DNA of 64,000 nt from Mycoplasmatota bacterium (GCA_016342455.1 JAEIOE010000002.1:33239-97238); one strand, 5' to 3'; counted from the stretch's first letter, positions 20,474 to 30,276 are shown. Made by a program: numbers and translations. The notes: generated from the sequence alone by a model not told the origin.

Positions 20474-20614
20474 GACAAGAATGGTACATTGATACAATAT
20501 ATCACAAGTGATATAAGTAATGCAGAGAACGTGGAGTTATCCTTGTTTGAGGGAGAACATGAGAATAATTGTGTTAACACAGAATATTCAGAAATCAGGA
20601 AGGAAACATCATGA
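20474..20614 (+). pseudogene. Short ORF remnant (possible TTG start at 20489) overlapping the next start codon by ATGA
   Basis: KNGTLIQYITSDISNAENVELSLFEGEHENNCVNTEYSEIRKETS*; TGA at 20612-20614 overlaps ATG at 20611. Confidence 0.5.
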
Positions 20615-21612
20615 GCAAAGAAAGTATAATAGTGAATTTTTTCGAAGAAATAAGAATAAAGCATGATCCAAGTAACTTTGGTAATATAAAAGTAAGAAAC
20701 TCATATCATAATAAAATGGAGTCTAAATGGTCTAAGTGTTTCAGTAATAGAGAATGTGAGTATAATCATAGTACTAAAGATGTATTACATATAATATCAT
20801 CAGTGTTTGATAATGAGATTGAAACCAATAATAGATATAAAGAATCCTTTGGATCAGCAATCACAGCACAAGGAAATGAATATAAAAGAATAACAAGATT
20901 TCACTCATCTTCATTATGTTCATACCTTCATTTTTATAAAGTAAGTGCTGAAAATCCTCTTAGTATAAATATGAATGGCACAATATTTAAATTTACAAAA
21001 GTATTTTTTGAAGTAAAAAACTACTGCCTTGGAAAAAGCACAGCTTCAATGGATGTTGTACTTGTATCGCCTGAGAGTAATAGTATTCTATTTCTTGAAT
21101 CTAAATTCGGTGAATATCTTAACAGCGGAAGTACGTATGTTTCAAAAGAATATGAAGAAAAGTACTTAAAATATTTTGGTGACTGCAATTCACAGATAAG
21201 CGAAAACATTGTTATAAAAAAAGCAATGGTGAAGAGTGTAGAAAAGATTAAATTAGAAAAGAAAGACAGATATAAACTATATACTGGCGGAATCAAGCAA
21301 ATGATTTCTCATTTCATTTCTATAGATAATTTCTTAAAAAGAAATGTATTTGAAGAAACGAAAGAGAGATTAAGTAAGTATTTAAACGAAGACAGTGGTA
21401 TTTATCTTGGTGAAATACTATTTGATTTTGGGCAATTTTCCACAGCTGATAGAAGCCTAGAAAACTATAGGAATGAATATAAGTCATTAGTTAAAATCCT
21501 AGAACATCATAATAAGGATATACATTTTTTAAGCAAAATACTTACATATCAAGAGGATCTGATATTTTGCGAACCATTAAGTAAAACTATTAAGGAGTTC
21601 TATAAGTATTAA
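20611..21612 (+). CDS. Putative PD-(D/E)XK nuclease, restriction-endonuclease-like (PGN_0703-type)
   Basis: FGSAITAQGNEYKRITRFHSSSLCSYLHFY; ASMDVVLVSPESNSILFLESKFGEY gives D...ExK arrangement. Confidence 0.6.
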   Translation: MSKESIIVNFFEEIRIKHDPSNFGNIKVRNSYHNKMESKWSKCFSNRECEYNHSTKDVLHIISSVFDNEIETNNRYKESFGSAITAQGNEYKRITRFHSSSLCSYLHFYKVSAENPLSINMNGTIFKFTKVFFEVKNYCLGKSTASMDVVLVSPESNSILFLESKFGEYLNSGSTYVSKEYEEKYLKYFGDCNSQISENIVIKKAMVKSVEKIKLEKKDRYKLYTGGIKQMISHFISIDNFLKRNVFEETKERLSKYLNEDSGIYLGEILFDFGQFSTADRSLENYRNEYKSLVKILEHHNKDIHFLSKILTYQEDLIFCEPLSKTIKEFYKY

Positions 21613-21684
21613 TTAATTATATATGTTGCTAATTAATTAAGGTTAAATGTCAAAGATTGAGTATAAGATAAAAACAACAGTATA

Positions 21685-21719
21685 AGAGAAAAAAGTCTAA
21701 AGATTAGACTTTTTTCTCT
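21685..21719. terminator. Bidirectional terminator between convergent genes
   Basis: Perfect 16-bp stem AGAGAAAAAAGTCTAA-aga-TTAGACTTTTTTCTCT. Confidence 0.88.
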
Positions 21720-21764
21720 ACTAAATTATATTTATACATTATATATGTTTTTTCAATATTAGAT

Positions 21765-23105
21765 TCATTTATTATTATTGCTTTCTAAAGATTCTTCAAG
21801 AGTATCAATTCTCTCAATTAGATATTTTAGTAATGTCTTAATGAAGCTCACACTCATACCTGTATTTTCACGCATTGATAAAAAGCCAGTATTAGTATCT
21901 AAATGTGGTCTGTTCTCAGGAATGCCTTTCCCTTTCCTAATAATTCTTTCCACAACATCAGGATAGTCCTCGTTAAAGAATTTTGCTAATTCGTATTCTG
22001 TCTCAAACTTTGGTTTAACTCTATAACCAACAATTTCATGTGTAAAATTATCAAATTTTGTTATTGGTTCTATCATTCCAGCTACTGAGTATAGTTCGGA
22101 AGATGTTTCTTTTCTATCAATCACTTTATCAATAAATAGCCAATTTCTTTTTTTATATTCCTCATAGATGTTAGATATCTTTATAATCTCTTCTATATCA
22201 CCTACTCTTCTAAGTGTATTAGCATATATGGAATAACCGTTAGTGGTTAAAAGAGTTTTAGCTGAATTAACTTTGTCTATAAAGAGTATATTGTTCTTAT
22301 CGAAATAATTGACTAATTGATCTGTAAGAATGATTTTTTCTTTAACTAGAAAACTGTGCATCTTAGTAAATAATTGATTTGTGTCGCTGTATGTATTTAA
22401 CTTTAATTTAATATACAGATTTTCTAAAGACTCTGCGATATATTGATTTATATCTTTGCTGTATCTCAATATTAACATTACATAAATCAAAGTATTAAAA
22501 TGTTCTTTTGTTTTCTCTTCCATGTAACTAGCTATTTCAATAATCAACTTCAACTCGTCAAGACTGTAATGTCTTAATTTAATTTTATCGAACTCCTTAT
22601 CAAGATGAATCCAATCTTTCTTATATAAATTTTCAATGATTGTTTTTGCTATTTTTGTCTCATAAACACTTATTATTCCATCAACAATAATATAGCCTTC
22701 ATTATTAATATCAAACAATCTTCTTGAAAAACAGAAGGGTATATATTGTTTGTAATCACAAATCATTACAGAATCTAAAAAAGTATTCCCTTTTTCGTCT
22801 TGATTATTAAGATCTATGTTTTTAAGAAATGATTCCATTAATTCTATGTCATCAAGTTCCAAAGCAATTTCATATTTAGTTTTAAACTTTTTTTTTGTTT
22901 TTTTACCAGAAAGTAATTCGTCAGTTGTTACACCAAAAATATTAGCTAACTTAGGAAATGTTAAAGTGTCTGGTAAACCCATACCACTTTCCCATTTGCT
23001 AATAGCTTTATCAGTAATATTTAGCATTTCGCCTAACTGTAATTGAGTTAGTTTTTTTTCTTCTCTCAAATTTTTAATAAACAAACCAATTTCATTATCG
23101 TTCAT
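21765..23105 (-). CDS. XRE-family HTH regulator with long uncharacterized C-terminal domain
   Basis: IGLFIKNLREEKKLTQLQLGEMLNITDKAISKWESGMGLPDTLTFPKLANIFGVTTDELLSG. Confidence 0.88.
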   Translation of the reverse strand: MNDNEIGLFIKNLREEKKLTQLQLGEMLNITDKAISKWESGMGLPDTLTFPKLANIFGVTTDELLSGKKTKKKFKTKYEIALELDDIELMESFLKNIDLNNQDEKGNTFLDSVMICDYKQYIPFCFSRRLFDINNEGYIIVDGIISVYETKIAKTIIENLYKKDWIHLDKEFDKIKLRHYSLDELKLIIEIASYMEEKTKEHFNTLIYVMLILRYSKDINQYIAESLENLYIKLKLNTYSDTNQLFTKMHSFLVKEKIILTDQLVNYFDKNNILFIDKVNSAKTLLTTNGYSIYANTLRRVGDIEEIIKISNIYEEYKKRNWLFIDKVIDRKETSSELYSVAGMIEPITKFDNFTHEIVGYRVKPKFETEYELAKFFNEDYPDVVERIIRKGKGIPENRPHLDTNTGFLSMRENTGMSVSFIKTLLKYLIERIDTLEESLESNNNK

Positions 23106-23456
23106 TCAAATCACCTCTATAATTCACATTTTAGTACTTTTATTCAAAAATATCTACCTACTTTTGTTTTATTTATAGTTTTCTTATATATTACAATAAA
23201 TATATTCAAGAATATATATCTACTTAACGTAGATAACAGATTGTGTTTTTATATAATTAGTAACTTTATTTGTAAAATAATAAAAAACTTCTTGGTATAT
23301 TCAGATTTTAGTTTTGAATGTCAAGAATAGTGATAATGAGATATTTACATAAAGAAAACAAAACGAAAAATCATCACACGAATTTGACGTTTTTGCATAT
23401 TTATAACAAATGAAATCATTTACATAAAATTATATTGAGAAAAACATTATAAACAC

Positions 23457-23506
23457 TTGAAATATTAGTTGAAATATGAAATAATATTAATGTTCGTATT
23501 ACGAAC
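23457..23506 (+). promoter_or_regulatory. Putative promoter with overlapping palindromic operator ahead of the polysaccharide cluster
   Basis: -35 TTGAAA 23457-23462, 17-nt spacer, -10 AATAAT 23480-23485, palindrome GTTCGTA-T-TACGAAC at 23492-23506 near predicted +1. Confidence 0.5.
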
Positions 23507-23536
23507 AAACAAGTATTTCTTAGAAGGTGATTAAAC

Positions 23537-23719
23537 ATGCTGCGAAAATACCATTTATATTTAGACAAAGAAACAAAACAAATGGAAATACATGAAGACA
23601 AATGTAAAGAAAAAGATAAACGGTTACTTGATGGTAAAATCGTTCTTAAAAATGATTTAGGATCTGCTAGTAACAAACAAGAAGTATATAAGAAATTTAG
23701 AAATGTTTTTCTTTTATAA
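23537..23719 (+). CDS. Small charged protein of unknown function, 60 aa
   Basis: RBS agaaggtg before ATG; sits between promoter and cluster regulator. Confidence 0.45.
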   Translation: MLRKYHLYLDKETKQMEIHEDKCKEKDKRLLDGKIVLKNDLGSASNKQEVYKKFRNVFLL

Positions 23720-23775
23720 GTAATAAACTTACCAGATTGTTGTGAATAGAATATATTATTATAGGAGTATCGTAA

Positions 23776-24396
23776 ATGCCATTAAATAATCCATTTTTAA
23801 AAGCAACCCCATTATATAAAGAATATGCAATATTAGAATTACTATCTAAGGATTCTAATATAACTCAAAGAGCCATAGCGAAACAACTAGACTCTTCTTT
23901 ATCTATGATTAACCAATATTTAGAAGAATATGAAATAAAAAAACTATTAAAACGAGAATATATTACATCTAAACAAGTAGCTTATAAAATAACTAAAATT
24001 GGTATTACAAGACTAAGAGAATTAAATATTATTTATCTTGAAACTATTAGAAGTATATATTTAGATGCAAAAAAAGACGTTATGCATTTATTGAAACAGA
24101 TTATTAAACCGGAGATGAAGAATATTATAATGTATGGAGCTGGAGAAGTGGCTGAATTAACACTTATGGCTATACTTGAAGAACAAGAGCTTCCTTTTAA
24201 TATTGTAGCTATAATAGATGACGATGCAGACAAACAAAATAATTCTATCTTAACTGTACCAATTATTTCAAGAGAATCATTATCCGATTTTGAATATGAT
24301 GCAATATTAATATCAAGTTATTCACATAAAGAGGAGATAAACAAAAAATTAGTAAATACAAAAATTTTAGAAAAAAATATAATAGAATATTTTTAG
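23776..24396 (+). CDS. Winged-HTH regulator fused to nucleotide-binding Rossmann-like domain
   Basis: HTH ITQRAIAKQLDSSLSMINQYLEEYEIKKLLKRE; Rossmann-like MKNIIMYGAGEVAELTLMAILEEQELPFNIVAIIDDD. Confidence 0.7.
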   Translation: MPLNNPFLKATPLYKEYAILELLSKDSNITQRAIAKQLDSSLSMINQYLEEYEIKKLLKREYITSKQVAYKITKIGITRLRELNIIYLETIRSIYLDAKKDVMHLLKQIIKPEMKNIIMYGAGEVAELTLMAILEEQELPFNIVAIIDDDADKQNNSILTVPIISRESLSDFEYDAILISSYSHKEEINKKLVNTKILEKNIIEYF

Positions 24397-24408
24397 TAGG
24401 AGAGAATA

Positions 24409-25605
24409 ATGAAGAAAATACCATTTTCACCACCAGATATCAGTCAAAAAGAGATAGATTATGTTGTAGATACTCTTAAAAGTGGATGGATAACAACTGG
24501 ACCTAAAACCAAATTATTAGAAAAAAAACTATCTTTGTATTGCAATACAAGTAAAACTGTATGTCTTAACAGTGCAACATCTGCACTCGAATTAACTCTA
24601 AGGATATTGGGTATAGGCCCAGGCGATGAAGTTATAACTTCTGCTTATACTTATACTGCTAGTGTATCTGTAATTGAGCATGTAGGTGCTAAAATAGTTC
24701 TGGTTGATATACAAAACGAGCATCATGAAATGGATTATGAAAAACTAGAAGACGCAATTACAGATAAAACTAAAGCAATTATTCCTGTAGATTTAGGAGG
24801 TGTAATGTGTGATTACAATAGGATATTTGATATTGTAAAAAGAAAAAAAAGTCTATTCTTAGCTAAAAATGAAATTCAAAAAGCATTTGGAAAAGTAATT
24901 GTTCTAGCGGATGCAGCACATTCTCTTGGAGCTTCATATAATGGATTTAAAAGTGGTGAAGTGGCTGACTTTACTTGTTTTTCATTTCATGCTGTTAAAA
25001 ACTTAACAACCGCAGAAGGTGGAGCGGTTACGTGGAAAAATATTAATGGAATAGATAACGATTATATTTATAGAGAATTTCAATTACTATCACTACATGG
25101 TCAAAGCAAAGATGCACTATCTAAATCGGAAATTGGTTCTTGGGAATATGATATTATATATCCTGGCTACAAGGCGAATATGACAGACATTCAAGCAGCT
25201 TTAGGGTTAGCTCAACTTGAAAGATATGAAGAAATGATTGAAAGAAGAAAACAAATTATTAACATATATAATGAATCACTAGATGGTTTAGGTGTTAAAT
25301 ATCTTAACCATAGTTATTCAAGTGGGCATCTATATATACTTAGAATTGATAATATAAATTCTAATCAAAGAGATAGCATTATTAAAAAACTTGCAAAAAA
25401 AGGAATTTCAACTAATGTTCATTATAAACCTATTCCAATGATGACTGCTTACAAAAATCTTGGATTTAAAATTAATGACTATCCTAACACATATAAATAT
25501 TTTGAAAATGAAATTACTTTACCTCTTTATAGTATATTACCTTTAGAAGATGCAAAATATCTAATTTCTGAAGTTGTAAATCTTATTAGAGGTTTATATG
25601 TATAG
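24409..25605 (+). CDS. DegT/DnrJ/EryC1/StrS-family sugar aminotransferase
   Basis: IPFSPPDISQKEIDYVVDTLKSGWITTGPKTKLLE, DAAHSLGASYNG, SFHAVKNLTTAEGGAV. Confidence 0.93.
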   Translation: MKKIPFSPPDISQKEIDYVVDTLKSGWITTGPKTKLLEKKLSLYCNTSKTVCLNSATSALELTLRILGIGPGDEVITSAYTYTASVSVIEHVGAKIVLVDIQNEHHEMDYEKLEDAITDKTKAIIPVDLGGVMCDYNRIFDIVKRKKSLFLAKNEIQKAFGKVIVLADAAHSLGASYNGFKSGEVADFTCFSFHAVKNLTTAEGGAVTWKNINGIDNDYIYREFQLLSLHGQSKDALSKSEIGSWEYDIIYPGYKANMTDIQAALGLAQLERYEEMIERRKQIINIYNESLDGLGVKYLNHSYSSGHLYILRIDNINSNQRDSIIKKLAKKGISTNVHYKPIPMMTAYKNLGFKINDYPNTYKYFENEITLPLYSILPLEDAKYLISEVVNLIRGLYV

Positions 25606-26194
25606 AAAATTTATAAAAAGAATCTTAGATTTGCTGATATCGTTATTTATCCTGCCGTTTTTTATTCTAATATTGATATTATTCTCTCTAATAATTTATA
25701 TTGATGATAAAGGTCCGATATTTTATAATTCTAGTAGATTGGGTAAAAATGGAAAGGTTTTTAAAATGTACAAATTACGATCTATGAAAGTACATGCTCC
25801 GGATATAAGGAATAAAGATGGGTCGACTTACAATTCTAAAGATGATCCGAGATTGACAAAAATTGGTAAGTTTATACGTAAAACAAGTATAGATGAGATT
25901 CCACAAGTATTAAATATCATAATAGGTAATATGAGTTTTGTAGGACCAAGACCTGATTTGCCTGAGCATAAAAATTTATATGATGGTAATGAAAATAGAA
26001 AATTAGAAATAAAACCTGGTGTGACAGGGTATAATCAAGCCTATTATAGAAATACTATTGAATGGAAAAAAAGAATAAAAAATGATATTTATTATATAGA
26101 TAATATCTCTTTTATATTTGATGTTAAAATTGTTTTAAAAACGATAAAAGTAATACTTCTCAGAAAGAATGTATATATAGACAAGGAAGAATAA
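25598..26194 (+). CDS. Undecaprenyl-phosphate sugar phosphotransferase (PglC/WcaJ-type)
   Basis: KRILDLLISLFILPFF, FKMYKLRSM, KIGKFIRKTSIDEIPQVLNIIIGNMSFVGPRPDLPEH. Confidence 0.93.
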   Translation: MYRKFIKRILDLLISLFILPFFILILILFSLIIYIDDKGPIFYNSSRLGKNGKVFKMYKLRSMKVHAPDIRNKDGSTYNSKDDPRLTKIGKFIRKTSIDEIPQVLNIIIGNMSFVGPRPDLPEHKNLYDGNENRKLEIKPGVTGYNQAYYRNTIEWKKRIKNDIYYIDNISFIFDVKIVLKTIKVILLRKNVYIDKEE

Positions 26195-26197
26195 AAA

Positions 26198-26917
26198 ATG
26201 GAGAATAAATTCGAAATATCTAAGAATTATTGGGATGAAGAATTACTAAAAATATCTTGCTGTAGAATTACTATAAAAGGAGATTTAGATTTAAAGGATA
26301 TTAAAGAGATATCTCAAGATATAATAAAATATGATTTTATTACTGTAGTGAATAAAAAACTAACAATTCAAAATTCAGTTATATTATCTACTATAATCGG
26401 GATATATTTAGCGGATGTAAATATAAAATACGAATGTAAAAATCCTACAAGCAACAAAAAAATCCTCGATTATAAAAAAATTGTTTTATCTAAAGATTCC
26501 AATTTAATAAGTCAAGTAAAAAGTATTTCAAATTTTGAAGATTCGCGGTTTATTAATGATTACAGATTAAATGCTTTAGGCGGTATCAAAGTGTATGATA
26601 AGTGGATTGACACTGCTGTGAATGATGACAGAAAGTTTGCTATCTATCTAAATGATAATAATGAAGTTGAAGGGTACATATTGTTTAAAGAAAATATTAA
26701 CTCTATAATTATTGAACTTATAAACGTGAGTCATAGTATACAAAATAGAGGTATAGGGAAAAAACTTATCAACTATTTATATTATATTGCAGAAAAAGAT
26801 AATAAATCAGTTATTGTTGGAACACAATTGACTAATAAAATCGCAAATAATTTTTACAGGAAAATGGGATTTATACAAACGGATGTAAGTTACATATATC
26901 ATAAATGGAATATTTAG
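26198..26917 (+). CDS. GNAT-family N-acetyltransferase (sugar-amine type)
   Basis: SIQNRGIGKKLINYLYYIAEKDNKSVIVGTQLTNKIANNFYRKMGFIQ. Confidence 0.75.
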   Translation: MENKFEISKNYWDEELLKISCCRITIKGDLDLKDIKEISQDIIKYDFITVVNKKLTIQNSVILSTIIGIYLADVNIKYECKNPTSNKKILDYKKIVLSKDSNLISQVKSISNFEDSRFINDYRLNALGGIKVYDKWIDTAVNDDRKFAIYLNDNNEVEGYILFKENINSIIIELINVSHSIQNRGIGKKLINYLYYIAEKDNKSVIVGTQLTNKIANNFYRKMGFIQTDVSYIYHKWNI

Positions 26918-26927
26918 GAGAATCATT

Positions 26928-28151
26928 ATGAATATAATATATTTATCGACCTCTTTTCCAAAACCAGATAAGGGAGAAACCATATATACTGATTTGGCTC
27001 ATGAATTAAAAAAAAGAGGACACAGTGTAATAGTTGTGGTTGCAGATCAAAAAAAGAATTTGAAAACGAATTCTTTTGAAGAAGAAAACGGAATACGTGT
27101 TTTAAGAATTGCTTGTATGAATTTTTATGATGTAAACAAAATAAAAAAAGCGATTTCATTTATGTTTATGCCTAAATACATAAAAAAAGGTATAAAAAAA
27201 TATTTAAAAGGCTATGAGTTTGATTTTGTTTTACATGAGTCACCACCAGTTTCGAATTTTTCAATTGTAAGATGGATTAAGAAAACTTTTAACTGCCTTA
27301 ATTTTTTGATGTTAAAAGACATTTTTCCTCAAAATGCTGTTGATCTACAATTGTTTTCAAAAAGATCGATATTTTACCACTATTATAGATATTTGGAAGT
27401 TAAGATGTATAGACTATCTGATAAGATTGGTGTAATGTCTAAAGGTAATTTGGAATATATTCTAAAACACAATAAAATAGATCAGTTATCCAAAAAAACC
27501 AGTGTGTTTCCTAACACAATAAGAGTCAATCCAAGTGTATCAACAAACAAAGAATTCTGTAGGAAAAGTCAGAATATACCCGAAGATTCTCTAGTTCTTG
27601 TTTTCGGTGGCAATATGGGATTACCTCAATATATTGAGTTGCTAATTTATGCGTTAGAATATTTTAGAGATAATGAAAAGGTTTATTTTATATTAATTGG
27701 TAGGGGAACAGAAAGAACCAAAATTAAAGATTTAATTGAAAATAAGAGTATAAGCAATATTAAATTATTGCAAAATCTATCTCGAAGTGATTATGAAAAC
27801 TATGTTTTAATTTCCGATTTAGGTATCATAACACTAAATCCAAAATTTACAATACCAAATTACCCATCCCGAATTTTGTCATATTTTAGGCATTCATTAC
27901 CAGTCTTGGCAGCTACAGATATTAATACTGACATTAAAGAATTGATTATAGATAATGATTTAGGATATTGGGTACATTCAGCACACAAAAAAGAATTTGT
28001 CAAACAAATTGAAAAACTTATTTATGATAAAAGCGGTTTAAAAGAAAAAGGTATGAATGCTAACAGATATTTAAAAGAAAAATTTAGTGTTAGTATATCT
28101 GTTGATTTTTTAGAAAAATACTATTTAGAAAGAGCTGATAAAAATGTTTAA
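26928..28151 (+). CDS. wbuB: Glycosyltransferase family 4, WbuB (L-FucNAc transferase)-like
   Basis: MNIIYLSTSFPKPDKGETIYTDLAHELKKRGHSVIVV...DIFPQNAVDL...FGGNMGLPQYIELLIYAL; adjacent to fnlABC-type genes. Confidence 0.7.
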   Translation: MNIIYLSTSFPKPDKGETIYTDLAHELKKRGHSVIVVVADQKKNLKTNSFEEENGIRVLRIACMNFYDVNKIKKAISFMFMPKYIKKGIKKYLKGYEFDFVLHESPPVSNFSIVRWIKKTFNCLNFLMLKDIFPQNAVDLQLFSKRSIFYHYYRYLEVKMYRLSDKIGVMSKGNLEYILKHNKIDQLSKKTSVFPNTIRVNPSVSTNKEFCRKSQNIPEDSLVLVFGGNMGLPQYIELLIYALEYFRDNEKVYFILIGRGTERTKIKDLIENKSISNIKLLQNLSRSDYENYVLISDLGIITLNPKFTIPNYPSRILSYFRHSLPVLAATDINTDIKELIIDNDLGYWVHSAHKKEFVKQIEKLIYDKSGLKEKGMNANRYLKEKFSVSISVDFLEKYYLERADKNV

Positions 28152-29160
28152 AAACAAAACTTTATTAATTACAGGCGGTACTGGTTCTTTTGGAAATGCA
28201 GTAATGAAAAGATTTCTAAATACGGAAATAAAAGAAATTAGAATTTTTTCAAGAGACGAAAAAAAACAAGATGATATGAGAAAATTATATAATAATGATA
28301 AATTAAAGTTTTATATAGGTGATGTTCGAGATATTTCATCATTGAAAAACGTCATGTATGGTGTAGATTTTATATTTCATGCTGCCGCACTAAAGCAAGT
28401 CCCCTCTTGTGAGTTTTTCCCATTGCAGGCAGTGAAAACTAACGTTCTAGGAACAGATAATGTTCTAACTGCAGCGATTGACGCCGGCGTGAAGAAGGTT
28501 ATATGTTTATCTACAGATAAAGCAGCTTATCCAATCAATGCAATGGGGATATCGAAAGCTATGATGGAAAAAGTTTTTGTTGCTAAAGCAAAGACAGTAG
28601 ACCCAAATAGAACATTAATTTGTGGTACAAGATATGGAAATGTTATGGCATCAAGAGGCTCAGTTATTCCTTTATTTGTTAGTCAACTTAAAGAGGGAAA
28701 ACCGCTTACTGTTACGAATCCGGAAATGACAAGGTTTCTAATGAGCTTAGAAGAGGCGGTAGAACTTGTTTTGTTTGCATTTCAAAATGCGGAAGCAGGA
28801 GATATCATGGTTCAAAAAGCACCAGCTTCAACAATAGGGGATTTAGCACAAGCGTTAAAAGAACTATTTGATGTTGATAATGAAATAAAAATAATAGGGA
28901 CTAGACATGGTGAAAAAGTATATGAGACTTTATTAACTAAAGAAGAATATCTTGTAGCTAAAGACATGGGGGGATTCTATAGAGTTCCTGCAGATAAAAG
29001 AGACTTAAATTATGATAAATATTTTGTCGAGGGAGATAAAGAACTATCAACTGATGGGGAGTACAATTCTCATAATACAAAAAGATTGTCTGTTGAAGAA
29101 ATTAAAGAAAAATTACTTGAACTAGATTATGTAAGAAAAGAATTAGAAAGTTGGAAGTAA
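28144..29160 (+). CDS. fnlA: UDP-GlcNAc 4,6-dehydratase/5-epimerase (CapE/FnlA/WbjB)
   Basis: LLITGGTGSFGNAVMKRFL, HAAALKQVPSCEFFPLQAVKTNVLGTDNVL, TRYGNVMASRGSVIPLF. Confidence 0.88.
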   Translation: MFKNKTLLITGGTGSFGNAVMKRFLNTEIKEIRIFSRDEKKQDDMRKLYNNDKLKFYIGDVRDISSLKNVMYGVDFIFHAAALKQVPSCEFFPLQAVKTNVLGTDNVLTAAIDAGVKKVICLSTDKAAYPINAMGISKAMMEKVFVAKAKTVDPNRTLICGTRYGNVMASRGSVIPLFVSQLKEGKPLTVTNPEMTRFLMSLEEAVELVLFAFQNAEAGDIMVQKAPASTIGDLAQALKELFDVDNEIKIIGTRHGEKVYETLLTKEEYLVAKDMGGFYRVPADKRDLNYDKYFVEGDKELSTDGEYNSHNTKRLSVEEIKEKLLELDYVRKELESWK

Positions 29161-29161
29161 T

Positions 29162-30274
29162 ATGAATATATTAGTTACAGGAGCAAAAGGGTTTATTGGT
29201 AAAAACGTAATTGCTGAATTTAGTAAATTAGATAATTATTTCTTGTTTGAATATGATTTAGAAAATAATATTGATGAGTTACAAAAATTTATAAATGATT
29301 CTGATTTTATTATTCACCTTGCGGGAGTAAATAGACCTAAAGATTCAAAAGAGTTCTTAGAAGGAAATCTTGGGTTTACAGATCAAGTAATTGAATGTGT
29401 TAAGAATACGGAAAGGAATATACCAGTTCTTATGACATCAAGTATTCAAGCAACTAAGAATAATGATTATGGAAAAAGTAAGAAGGCTGCTGAAGACGCA
29501 TTGCTTGCTTTTAATAAAGAAACAGGCAACAAAATCTTTGTATACAGATTACCCAATGTATTTGGTAAATGGTGTAAGCCTAATTATAATTCTGCAGTAG
29601 CTACATTTTGTTATAATATTACGCATAACTTACCTATTCAAGTCAATAACCCTGGTTATTTATTACCATTAGTATATATAGATGACATATTAGAAGAAAT
29701 TAGTAATGCAATTAATAATGAATCTAATCTTAAAGAGGATGGTTTCTGTTATGTTCCAGTAACAAATCAAATTAGACTTCAAGATTTAGCGGATATGTTA
29801 TATAGATTTAAAGAGAATAGAAATGATAAAATGGTTCCTTTAATGAGTAATGATTTAGAAAAGAAGATGTATTCAACTTTTATTAGCTATTACGATCCAA
29901 AGGAATTTTCATATGAATTAAAGATGAATGTTGACCATAGGGGTTCTTTTACAGAATTCTTAAAAACTGTAGATTATGGTCAAGTTTCAGTAAATATATC
30001 AAAACCAGGTATAACTAAGGGTAATCATTGGCATCATACAAAAAATGAAAAGTTTCTAGTTGTATACGGACAAGCATCGATTAAATTTAGAAAAATTGAT
30101 GAAGAAAAAGTATACGAGTATATAACAGCAGGAGATAAACTTGAAGTTGTAGATATTCCACCAGGATATACACATAATATAACAACAATTAGTGAAACTG
30201 ATTCAGTAACTATTATGTGGGCTAATGAGTTGTTTGATAAAGATAATCCTGATACATTTTATTTGGAGGTATAA
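29162..30274 (+). CDS. fnlB: CapF/FnlB/WbjC bifunctional reductase with C-terminal cupin
   Basis: MNILVTGAKGFIGKNV; cupin VDHRGSFTEFLKTVDYGQVSVNISKPGITKGNHWHHTKNEKFLVVYGQASIKFR. Confidence 0.92.
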   Translation: MNILVTGAKGFIGKNVIAEFSKLDNYFLFEYDLENNIDELQKFINDSDFIIHLAGVNRPKDSKEFLEGNLGFTDQVIECVKNTERNIPVLMTSSIQATKNNDYGKSKKAAEDALLAFNKETGNKIFVYRLPNVFGKWCKPNYNSAVATFCYNITHNLPIQVNNPGYLLPLVYIDDILEEISNAINNESNLKEDGFCYVPVTNQIRLQDLADMLYRFKENRNDKMVPLMSNDLEKKMYSTFISYYDPKEFSYELKMNVDHRGSFTEFLKTVDYGQVSVNISKPGITKGNHWHHTKNEKFLVVYGQASIKFRKIDEEKVYEYITAGDKLEVVDIPPGYTHNITTISETDSVTIMWANELFDKDNPDTFYLEV

Positions 30275-30276
30275 TT

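Noticed and set aside
22816-23046. 76-aa plus-strand ORF opposite the XRE regulator
   Set aside because: Antisense to a well-supported HTH domain.
23492-23506. LexA/SOS box
   Set aside because: The arms are GTTC...GAAC, the reverse orientation to the Gram-positive GAAC...GTTC LexA box, so I call it only a generic operator-like palindrome.
23416-23676. 86-aa minus-strand ORF overlapping the promoter and 60-aa ORF
   Set aside because: No RBS or domain; overlaps predicted regulatory sequence and the better-supported plus-strand ORF.
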